From: Ignavibacteria bacterium
GTDB lineage: Bacteria; Bacteroidota; Ignavibacteria; Tepidaquicellales; OLB5
Direction of reading: 5' to 3'
DNA: 5,320 nucleotides
NCBI GenBank assembly: GCA_030835005.1
Contig: JAUQWT010000405.1
Coordinates: forward strand, 1-5,320
The position numbers and the translations under genes were made by a program. Numbering within the stretch: the stretch's first letter is position 1; every line of letters begins with the position of its first letter. A model generated the notes under the pieces. It made no database searches, was not told the DNA's origin, and worked only from the letters and a program-made list of their open reading frames with translations. Of the stretch, positions 1 through 5,320 are shown piece after piece.

Positions 1-1
1 T

Positions 2-223
2 GGTTACTTGCTAATTGGTGAAAAGAAAACAGATGCAGCAATTGAGATATTCAAGCTGAATGTTGAGTTTTATCCAAATTCATCCAATGTATATGATAGT
101 TTAGGTGAGGCATACATGGCCTCAGGGAATAAAGAACTTGCAATACTGAATTACGCAAAGTCATTAGAACTTGACCCGGCAAATGAGAATGCAAAAAGTA
201 TGCTTGAAAAATTGAATAAGTGA
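2..223 (+). CDS. C-terminal TPR tail of a larger protein (5' end outside window)
   Basis: Only the last 73 codons are present. The frame is open through the left edge, so the TTG at 8 is internal and not a start; the TGA stop is at 221-223. The peptide holds about two tetratricopeptide helix pairs. The first is GYLLIGEKKTDAAIEIFKLN followed by a YPNS turn, and the second runs from NVYDSLGEAYMASGNKELAI to SLELDPANENA. These carry the TPR signature of small residues (Gly, Ala) and an aromatic at the usual places and the closing Pro. TPRs bind peptides or mediate protein contacts. From family knowledge, this kind of tail (lNvefyPnSsNvyDSLGEAY) is common at the C-terminus of serine beta-lactamase-like hydrolases and esterases in Bacteroidota and Ignavibacteria. 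An upstream hydrolase domain is therefore a reasonable guess, but nothing in the window shows it. The next gene starts 57 bases downstream on the same strand with no obvious terminator between, so cotranscription is possible. Confidence 0.85.
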   Translation, partial: GYLLIGEKKTDAAIEIFKLNVEFYPNSSNVYDSLGEAYMASGNKELAILNYAKSLELDPANENAKSMLEKLNK

Positions 224-280
224 ATATAAACCAAAACTCATGTAAATCATCCTATTACTGTATAACATAACACTTTGATT

Positions 281-1510
281 ATGAAGACCATTTTACTGAT
301 TTTATCGTTCAATTTTCTAACTTGTTCAACTCCTGTTAAAGAAAATTTTAACGGGCATTGGGAAGGCAGTATTATATCTGCCGGCAAGTCTATTTCTATT
401 GTAATGGATATCAGTAAGGACAAATTGGTTTTTGATATACCAGAGATGGGGCTTTTTGCCGAGCCGGTACTAAATTTGGAAATCAGCGGGAACGAACTTG
501 AATTTGAGATTGAAGGGAAAGAAACTATCAGTATTTCAGGAAAGATCAGTGGCGATAGAATGGACGCATCAATTGACGGAATGAAAGATCTGGAAATTAC
601 CCTTAACAGGTCTGCAAAGGAACCTGTCTTTTATGAACAAACGGAACTTACTTACGAAAGTAGGGGAGCTAAGATAAGCGGGACTCTCATTAAGCCAAAA
701 ACAACGGCTCCATTTCCGGTAATTATGTTTGTTCACGGTTCAGGGAAGATGACCAGGGAAACCATGAGAAGCAGAGCTTACCTCTTCGTGAAAAATGGAA
801 TTGCTGCTTTTATCTTTGATAGGCGCGGCAAGGGTAAGTCTGAAGGGGATACAAGCAGGATACTTCCTATTGCAGTTATGACCAGTGACGTAATAGCCGG
901 AGTTCAGATGCTGAAAACAAGAAGTGATATTAATAAAGATCAAATTGGTTTATACGGCCTGAGTCAGGGGGCGTGGGTTGTGCCAAATGCAGCATCACTT
1001 TGCAAAGATGTTAAGTTTCTTATAACAATCTCTGCACCCGGAATTACTCCTGACCAGCAGAATGACTTTGTTGTAAATAATATTGTAGAAAAATATGCGA
1101 ACAAATATAAAAAAGAAGTTAAAATCCCGAATCATGAAAAAGTAATGATAGATTCCCTTGCTCCGAAATTTAGATATGAAAAACCTGTTTCCAGTACTGA
1201 TTCTGTGGAAATAGTCCCGGGTTTCTCATCATTTGACCCGATTCCTGTATGGGAAAAAATTGACGTTCCCGTTCTGGCAGTCTGGGGAGCCGAAGATGAA
1301 ATTGTACCTGCTGAACAGAGCAAGTTAGTGATAGAAAATGCACTGTTGAAAGCCGGGAACAAAAATTATTCCATGAAGATATTTGAAGGCGCAGATCACT
1401 CGCTAAGGCTCGCTGATAAAAACAGCAGATTTGCCGGTGCATGGCCTCTAACAGCAGCCGGCAGTAATGAATTTCTTATTGAGTGGGTTAAAAAGATCAT
1501 CCAAGATTGA
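281..1510 (+). CDS. Exported alpha/beta hydrolase (serine esterase/peptidase-like) with N-terminal beta domain
   Basis: The 409-residue product is predicted to hydrolyse an ester or peptide-type bond; the substrate cannot be told from sequence. Residues 1-15 are a hydrophobic export signal (MKTILLILSFNFLTC). Cys15 could be lipidated, though FLTC departs from the usual lipobox, so periplasmic or membrane-anchored location is inferred. Residues about 24-110 form a beta-rich domain beginning GHWEGSI, of the type often found before hydrolase domains in Bacteroidota. The hydrolase fold follows: beta-strand plus oxyanion motif HGSG at 152-155, DRRGKGKS at 180-187, nucleophile elbow GLSQG with Ser228, a helical cap around 245-320, acid Asp339 in VWGAEDEIVP, and His373 in GADHS. 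The triad is complete and the length is normal for this two-domain architecture. ATG 281 is preferred over in-frame TTG 275 because it puts a Lys directly before the hydrophobic stretch. No Shine-Dalgarno sequence precedes it. The family resembles COG1073 / serine aminopeptidase S33-like enzymes. Confidence 0.93.
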   Translation: MKTILLILSFNFLTCSTPVKENFNGHWEGSIISAGKSISIVMDISKDKLVFDIPEMGLFAEPVLNLEISGNELEFEIEGKETISISGKISGDRMDASIDGMKDLEITLNRSAKEPVFYEQTELTYESRGAKISGTLIKPKTTAPFPVIMFVHGSGKMTRETMRSRAYLFVKNGIAAFIFDRRGKGKSEGDTSRILPIAVMTSDVIAGVQMLKTRSDINKDQIGLYGLSQGAWVVPNAASLCKDVKFLITISAPGITPDQQNDFVVNNIVEKYANKYKKEVKIPNHEKVMIDSLAPKFRYEKPVSSTDSVEIVPGFSSFDPIPVWEKIDVPVLAVWGAEDEIVPAEQSKLVIENALLKAGNKNYSMKIFEGADHSLRLADKNSRFAGAWPLTAAGSNEFLIEWVKKIIQD

Positions 1511-1528
1511 TCAATTTACTTCGAATGG

Positions 1529-1550
1529 TTAGGAATCCTAAGATTTTTTT
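1529..1550 (+). terminator. Possible weak Rho-independent terminator after the hydrolase gene
   Basis: The perfect inverted repeat TTAGGAATCCTAA at 1529-1541 can fold as a 5-bp stem with a 3-base loop. It is followed two bases later by seven T residues at 1544-1550. It begins 18 bases after the hydrolase stop and ends 37 bases before the regulator ATG, a sensible place for a terminator. The stem is short and has only two G-C pairs, so termination would be weak. The same 13 bases are an odd-centred palindrome that could instead be a protein-binding site; a close copy lies at 2557-2569. Confidence 0.4.
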
Positions 1551-1587
1551 GTGTTTTGATTAATTGCAAAAGTTTCTAAATTGCCCT

Positions 1588-2517
1588 ATGAGCTATCACA
1601 TTATACCTGAGTTTCCCGACTATTCAAGAAGCGGATTTGATATGGATAGATACATCAATATCTATAAGACATCAAATGTGATTACCAATGCCTCGTCTTC
1701 AAATACTTATTATGCCCTGCATTCCGGAGTACTTTCAATAAAGTATGTTTTCAAAGGAGAAGAATATTATTCAACTTCTCTTTGCCGGTACAAAGTTGAT
1801 GAAAACAACTTTCTTGTGATCAACAGCGGGCAGCGATATGGCAGCTATATTAATTCAGTTGAGCCAACGGAATCATTCTCGGTTTTCTTCAATAATAATT
1901 TTGTTAGAGAAGTAATTTCTGCTGTTACCACTGGAGAAGAAAAGCTTCTTGAAAATTCGTTAATTTCATGCAGTATCGGGGAAATGTTCTTTGAAAAGCT
2001 CTACAGAAAGGATTCAGAAATAATCCCTGCATTAAGCAGACTCAAATTTGCCTTAGATTCCGGGAATTTCACAAGCGGATATATAGAAGACACACTTCAT
2101 TTTCTTCTGGGAAAGCTTGCAGTAAAGAATAAGGAATTGCTGAAGAAGATAAGTGAATTACCTGCTGCAAAGAAATCAACTCGTATAGAACTCTTCAGGA
2201 GACTAAGCAGAGTAAAAGATTATATCATTTCCTGTTATTCCGATAATCTAAACCTTTCAGTTCTTTCAAGGGCTGCATGTATGAATGAACACCACTTACT
2301 CCGGGAATTCAAAAAAGTTTACGGCGTTACGCCACATAGATATTTAACCGAGATCCGGCTCAGAGAATCAAAAAAAATGCTTAAAGTAACGTCGCTTCCC
2401 ATAACCGAAATTTCAGCCAGAAGTGGTTTTGAGTACTTAAGTTCCTTCAGTCAGCTTTTCCGAAGCAAATTTGGTATTTCTCCTGCAGAATTCCGCAAAA
2501 AATCCCAACAAAAATAG
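1588..2517 (+). CDS. AraC/XylS-family transcriptional regulator
   Basis: The 309-residue product is a DNA-binding regulator acting in the cytoplasm. Residues 1 to about 150 form a sensing or dimerisation half, including FLVINSGQRYGSY at 75-87, a pattern seen in cupin-type N-terminal halves of AraC proteins. A helical linker follows. The C-terminal hundred residues carry the two helix-turn-helix motifs of the family: the first around 223-246 (LSVLSRAACMNEHHLLREFK), the second around 272-296 (ITEISARSGFEYLSSFSQLF), closing with the conserved GISPAEFRK. Length and domain order are normal and no key segment is missing. The ATG at 1588 is chosen over in-frame TTG 1564, which would add eight unremarkable residues; neither has a Shine-Dalgarno sequence. 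The inducer is unknown. Family members usually control adjacent genes, so the upstream hydrolase or the downstream secreted propeller protein are candidate targets, by inference only. Confidence 0.93.
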   Translation: MSYHIIPEFPDYSRSGFDMDRYINIYKTSNVITNASSSNTYYALHSGVLSIKYVFKGEEYYSTSLCRYKVDENNFLVINSGQRYGSYINSVEPTESFSVFFNNNFVREVISAVTTGEEKLLENSLISCSIGEMFFEKLYRKDSEIIPALSRLKFALDSGNFTSGYIEDTLHFLLGKLAVKNKELLKKISELPAAKKSTRIELFRRLSRVKDYIISCYSDNLNLSVLSRAACMNEHHLLREFKKVYGVTPHRYLTEIRLRESKKMLKVTSLPITEISARSGFEYLSSFSQLFRSKFGISPAEFRKKSQQK

Positions 2518-2554
2518 TCAGTTTTTAGTAAATCCGGGGCGTGCAAAATGATTA

Positions 2555-2571
2555 TTTTAGGAAATCTAAAA
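2555..2571. promoter_or_regulatory. Inverted repeat upstream of the propeller gene, possible operator
   Basis: TTTTAG and CTAAAA form a perfect 6-bp inverted repeat around the 5-base centre GAAAT. It lies 20 bases before the ATG at 2592 and 37 bases after the regulator stop. The core 13 bases at 2557-2569 (TTAGGAAATCTAA) match the palindrome at 1529-1541 (TTAGGAATCCTAA) at 11 of 13 positions. No T-run follows, so a terminator reading is poor. A binding site for the neighbouring AraC-type protein is possible but not shown. Confidence 0.3.
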
Positions 2572-2591
2572 ACATCATTAACTGCATTTAT

Positions 2592-3818
2592 ATGAGATAT
2601 ATTTCCTGTTCGGTAAAATTGTTTTTTCTATTGTTCCTTAACGCCTGCTCAATATTTTCTCAAAGCGGTTGGTTTCAGCAACCAAGCGGAACTACAGTAA
2701 CGCTCCTTGGTGCTGCATTCCCTAATTCAAACACTGCATTTGTATGCGGAGTTAATGGATTGCTCTTAAAAACCACAAACTCAGGTATGAACTGGCTTCC
2801 GCAATCAACGGGTACAAACAAATTCTTAAGAAGCATCTGGGCTGTAGATGCAAATACTGTTTACACTGCGGGAGAATCAGGCCTTATCATCAGATCAACA
2901 AATGGCGGAGTAAACTGGGATTCATTAAACAGCGGAACAGGAAACACTTTTGTTAACATTCATTTTAGTGATCCACAAAACGGAACCGCAGTCGGACTTC
3001 TTGGAACAATATCTCACACAACAAACGGTGGAATAAACTGGGTTGTGCAGCCAAGCGGTGCAAGTGCAGAACTGACAGGAGTGTTCTTTACCGGGCAGAA
3101 TACTGGCTTCATTTCCGGATTTGGCGGGCTCATTCTTAAGAGCACCAATGGAGGCAGTGCTTGGACACCGCTTACAAGCGGCGTAACAACAGACTTAAGA
3201 GCAATTTATTTCATAAATGAAAGTACGGGAATTGTTACAGGCATTGGCGGTAAAATACTCAGAACAACGAACGGCGGAGCTAACTGGGTTCAAATAAATT
3301 CCGGGGCATCTAACGATCTATACAGTGTAAATTTTGCCAATGAAAGTACGGGATATGTTTCCGGAACAGGTATAATACTTCGCACCACAAACAGTGGCTT
3401 GAACTGGGACGAACAATCAGTGAATGTCAATTCTGATCTTTACAGTATAAGTTTTGCGGATGTTAACAATGGAATATCTGTTGGGCAAAACGGTGTAATA
3501 TTAAAAACAACAAGCGGCGGAATTGGAATCAACCAAATATCAAATGAGGTTCCTCAGAAGTTTGCCCTCTATCAAAACTATCCTAACCCGTTTAATCCTG
3601 TTACAACAATAAGATTCGATCTTCCAAAATCGTCTGAGATCAAAATCTCTGTTTATGATCTAAACGGTAGATTAATTGAAGTCATATTCTCAGGTATTGC
3701 TCGGGCAGGCGAATATCTAACAAAGTGGAACGGTTCAGAATTCTCAAGCGGAGTGTATTTGTTCGTACTGCATTCACAATCCGGTATAAGCGCAAAAAGA
3801 ATGATCATGATCAAATAA
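2592..3818 (+). CDS. Secreted Ycf48-like seven-bladed beta-propeller protein with T9SS C-terminal sorting domain
   Basis: The 408-residue product is predicted to be exported and carried over the outer membrane by the type IX secretion system. Residues 1 to about 24 are a signal peptide (MRYISCSVKLFFLLFLNAC then SIFSQ). Residues 27 to about 312 hold seven repeats with motif [TS]TN[GS]GxxW followed by xxxxSG. Trp residues sit at 27, 68, 109, 150, 191, 232 and 272, a near-exact 41-residue period. The last repeat has TTSGG but lacks its Trp strand, while an orphan strand GWFQQPSG opens the protein; these would pair to close a seven-bladed ring. The repeats resemble Ycf48/Hcf136 and BNR-type propellers. 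Residues 324-408 are the sorting domain, with NYPNPFNPVTTIRF, VYDLNGRLI and final GVYLFVL...RMIMIK. The propeller's ligand is unknown; a photosystem role should not be assumed. ATG 2592 is chosen over in-frame GTG 2541 because it places the signal peptide at the N-terminus and leaves the inverted repeat at 2555-2571 noncoding. Confidence 0.9.
   Translation: MRYISCSVKLFFLLFLNACSIFSQSGWFQQPSGTTVTLLGAAFPNSNTAFVCGVNGLLLKTTNSGMNWLPQSTGTNKFLRSIWAVDANTVYTAGESGLIIRSTNGGVNWDSLNSGTGNTFVNIHFSDPQNGTAVGLLGTISHTTNGGINWVVQPSGASAELTGVFFTGQNTGFISGFGGLILKSTNGGSAWTPLTSGVTTDLRAIYFINESTGIVTGIGGKILRTTNGGANWVQINSGASNDLYSVNFANESTGYVSGTGIILRTTNSGLNWDEQSVNVNSDLYSISFADVNNGISVGQNGVILKTTSGGIGINQISNEVPQKFALYQNYPNPFNPVTTIRFDLPKSSEIKISVYDLNGRLIEVIFSGIARAGEYLTKWNGSEFSSGVYLFVLHSQSGISAKRMIMIK
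2670..3527 (+). repeat. Seven tandem 123-base units encoding propeller blades
   Basis: The coding sequence repeats with a period of 123 bases (41 codons; one unit is 40). The units are recognisable at DNA level as well as protein level: the 15-mer AATGAAAGTACGGGA occurs at 3216-3230 and again at 3339-3353, exactly 123 bases apart. The segment encoding ACNAAYGGNGGNNNNAACTGG recurs in most units. This indicates growth by internal duplication of a single blade. Confidence 0.85.
3561..3815 (+). other. Encoded type IX secretion C-terminal sorting domain (type A)
   Basis: This part of the propeller gene encodes an Ig-like beta-sandwich tail of about 85 residues starting FALYQNYPNPFNP. It matches the Por secretion tail (TIGR04183-type) pattern: Pro-Asn-Pro-Phe motif, a strand pair around KISVYDLNGRLI, the GEYLTKWNG turn, the SSGVYLFVL strand and a basic-hydrophobic end. 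In known T9SS cargo such a tail directs outer-membrane translocation and is normally cleaved by the sortase PorU. No secretion-machinery gene is in the window. Confidence 0.88.
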
Positions 3819-3916
3819 GATCATTTCATCAAAGGATATATATTATTGTTTTTTCAGATTTTAAATGGCATACAGCTTTTTCACTTCTATCCATTACAAG
3901 TTAGTGAACCAAATAC

Positions 3917-3929
3917 ATTCAACTTGAAT
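3917..3929. other. Palindrome in the 186-base gap between the two secreted-protein genes
   Basis: ATTCAACTTGAAT is a perfect odd-centred inverted repeat with 6-base arms, 75 bases before the next ATG. The surrounding gap (3819-4004) is AT-rich and large enough for a promoter, but no convincing promoter box pair was found: the best pair, TTGAAA at 3951-3956 and GATAAG at 3973-3978, matches only partly. The palindrome may be an operator or chance in AT-rich DNA. Confidence 0.2.
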
Positions 3930-4004
3930 TAATATACATTGATAGGTATTTTGAAACTTGTTTTTTGAATAAGATAAGTCTATTAACAAATTAATAATTC
4001 AAGA

Positions 4005-5320
4005 ATGAGATCAATTATGCTTTTGACAATTGCTGCCCTTATGAATTTCTCACTTTTAGCACAATGGACTTCAAACACTGCGTTAAATACAATTGTATGT
4101 GATACCAATGGCGAGCAATCAGTATCAAAGCTTGCATTATGCCCGGATGGTTCTACATATCATGCCTGGTTTGATAACCGTGGAGGCAGCTATGCCGTTT
4201 ATATTCAAAGGCTTGATGTAAATGGTGTAAGGCAGTTTCCCTCAGCCGGAGTTCTGGTAAGCAGCAACCCCCAAAACTCTTCACTGGTTGACTGGGATAT
4301 GATTGCCGATAACAATAATAATGCAATCATTACTTTTACGGATATAAGAAACGGCGGCGCAATTAATCCGTTTGCTTATATGATCAGTCCTGCCGGAGCA
4401 CAAATGTGGGGGGCAAATGGAGTAACACTTTCTGATTCTGTAAATTCTTTTCAGCCGAATCCAAAAGTTGTACAAACTTCCGACGGTAATTATGTTTTTT
4501 TCTGGAGGATCGGATCAGGTCCTCAAAAGCTTGCACTTCAAAAACTGAATGCAGCGGGTGTGAAGCAATGGGGGAGCTCTCCAATATTATGGACAAGCGG
4601 AACTGCAGAAAATTTTGACTGGCCCGCTGTTGTGCCATCAGATAACGGTAGTGTTATTGTTATGTTTTCAGGATACACAGGTTCGTTTATCAGCCCGTCA
4701 AATTACAGGATATACTCGCAAAAAGTTTCTTCCACTGGCACAAGGGTTTGGAACGGGACTCAGGACACTGTTTACAGCCTCGGTAGAGTATCGGGATTCT
4801 ACACGCCCAGATTATATTCAGACGGAAATAGCGGCGCTATCTACTGCTGGCATGATGACCGAAATGCCATCAATCGTACAACCGGGCACGTACAAAGAAA
4901 AAATTCTGCCGGCGCAATACAATTTCCGGTAAATGGTTCAGCAGTATCAGGAAATTCAGCCAATAATCATTTTACGCCAATTGCCTGTTACATGCCTGCA
5001 ACCGGAGAAACTTATGTAGCCTGGCAGGAAGCAAATGGCGGGCAGACTCAATGGGGGTTTTATGCACAAAGGTTCTCTCCAACGGGCACGCCCCTTTGGA
5101 CAGCAGACGGTCTGGCAATACAGCCGCTCGGCTCAAACCAGCCGCTGACTTATACCATAATGACAAGAGATACCAATGTGATAATTTGTTTCAACCAGGA
5201 TGCGCTCTCAGGTAACAGTATGGTAAAAGCCACAAGACTTGGCAAAAGCGGCGGTTATGTTTGGAGCGGGAATATCATTATTCCGGGAAGCCTTTCAAGT
5301 TCAAAGCTGCGGCTTAATTC
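4005..5320 (+). CDS. Secreted repeat protein, probable beta-propeller (3' end outside window)
   Basis: The frame is open from ATG 4005 to the right edge: 438 codons with no stop. Residues 1 to about 19 are a clear signal peptide (MRSIMLLTIAALMNFSLLA, then QW), so the protein is exported. The rest consists of degenerate repeats of about 57 residues, each with an aromatic-strand then D/E-rich turn (AWFDNRGG, CWHDDRNA, AWQEANGG), a Y-x-Q-R/K strand (YIQRLD, YSQKVS, YAQRFS) and a G-x-x-x-W/F end. The closing aromatic residues are at 21, 78, 135, 189, 249, 307, 365 and 420. This pattern is common in large secreted proteins of Ignavibacteria and Bacteroidota, which usually end in a T9SS sorting tail; here that end lies outside the window. 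The first Trp strand, right after the signal peptide, lacks the preceding part of a repeat and may close the ring. No catalytic motif is seen and function is unknown. It lies 186 bases after the other secreted propeller gene. No Shine-Dalgarno sequence precedes the ATG. Confidence 0.88.
   Translation, partial: MRSIMLLTIAALMNFSLLAQWTSNTALNTIVCDTNGEQSVSKLALCPDGSTYHAWFDNRGGSYAVYIQRLDVNGVRQFPSAGVLVSSNPQNSSLVDWDMIADNNNNAIITFTDIRNGGAINPFAYMISPAGAQMWGANGVTLSDSVNSFQPNPKVVQTSDGNYVFFWRIGSGPQKLALQKLNAAGVKQWGSSPILWTSGTAENFDWPAVVPSDNGSVIVMFSGYTGSFISPSNYRIYSQKVSSTGTRVWNGTQDTVYSLGRVSGFYTPRLYSDGNSGAIYCWHDDRNAINRTTGHVQRKNSAGAIQFPVNGSAVSGNSANNHFTPIACYMPATGETYVAWQEANGGQTQWGFYAQRFSPTGTPLWTADGLAIQPLGSNQPLTYTIMTRDTNVIICFNQDALSGNSMVKATRLGKSGGYVWSGNIIIPGSLSSSKLRLN
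4065..5264 (+). repeat. Degenerate tandem repeats of about 57 codons in the right-edge gene
   Basis: Seven successive units plus a leading half unit can be traced by the Gly-xxx-aromatic strand end; spacings between aromatic residues are 57, 57, 54, 60, 58, 58 and 55 codons. Conservation is at protein level only, with no long identical DNA stretches, so these duplications look much older than those in the preceding gene. More units may follow past the edge. Confidence 0.65.

Noticed and set aside
270..277. TTTG just before the hydrolase start as a Bacteroidota-type -7 box
   Set aside because: The preceding bases do not give TAnnTTTG, and it is only three bases from the ATG, too close for a normal promoter.
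740..1442. Minus-strand open frames inside the hydrolase gene
   Set aside because: Short, Cys/Ser/His-rich products with no domain, lying antisense to a gene with a complete catalytic triad.
1564..1587. TTG start for the AraC-type protein
   Set aside because: It adds eight residues with no family feature and has no ribosome binding site; the ATG at 1588 is simpler, though not proven.
2541..2591. N-terminal extension of the propeller protein from GTG 2541
   Set aside because: It would put 17 polar residues before a complete signal peptide and run through the inverted repeat at 2555-2571; ATG 2592 fits much better.
2670..3527. Regular 123-base periodicity as a CRISPR-like or mobile repeat array
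   Set aside because: The period is a whole number of codons inside one open frame and encodes propeller blades; there are no separate repeat and spacer units.
2592..3527. Propeller protein as a photosystem II assembly factor
   Set aside because: Ycf48-like repeats are widespread in secreted proteins of non-phototrophs, and here they carry a T9SS tail; nothing photosynthetic is nearby.
3807..3824. Hairpin ATGATC-AAATAA-GATCAT overlapping the propeller stop codon
   Set aside because: The stem is only six base pairs with two G-C pairs, the stop codon is in the loop, and no T-run follows directly; too weak to call a terminator.
4281..5166. Short open frames on both strands inside the right-edge gene, including a plus-strand one at 4615-4932
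   Set aside because: They overlap the long signal-bearing repeat frame, which keeps its repeat pattern throughout; the short products show no recognisable motif.

Overview
The window looks like a chromosomal piece of a member of the Fibrobacteres-Chlorobi-Bacteroidetes group, most likely Ignavibacteria or a close relative. The main evidence is a C-terminal secretion tail starting with NYPNPFNPVTTIRF, which is typical of type IX secretion (T9SS) cargo in that lineage. Supporting signs are AT-rich DNA, no Shine-Dalgarno sequence before any gene, and a tetratricopeptide (TPR) tail of a kind common in Bacteroidota and Ignavibacteria. The assignment is inferred from motifs, not from a database search.

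All supported genes are on the plus strand. From left to right they are: the C-terminal end of a TPR protein (cut by the left edge); an exported alpha/beta hydrolase with an N-terminal beta-rich domain and a complete Ser-Asp-His triad; a short gap with a weak terminator-like hairpin; an AraC-family regulator; a secreted Ycf48-like beta-propeller with a T9SS tail; a 186-base gap; and a second secreted repeat protein that runs open to the right edge. No RNA gene, insertion sequence, CRISPR array or attachment site was seen.

The left half is intracellular or periplasmic enzyme and regulator content. The right half is two consecutive genes for exported, tandem-repeat, probably propeller-shaped proteins. 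The AraC regulator sits between the two halves. A 13-base palindromic element occurs both before the regulator gene and before the first propeller gene, matching at 11 of 13 positions. This could be a shared operator, which would suggest autoregulation plus control of the downstream secreted protein, but the evidence is two AT-rich copies only.

No clearly undescribed multi-gene system is visible. The more interesting points are the very regular 41-residue propeller with an N-terminal closing strand, the unlabelled repeat protein at the right edge, and the repeated palindrome.
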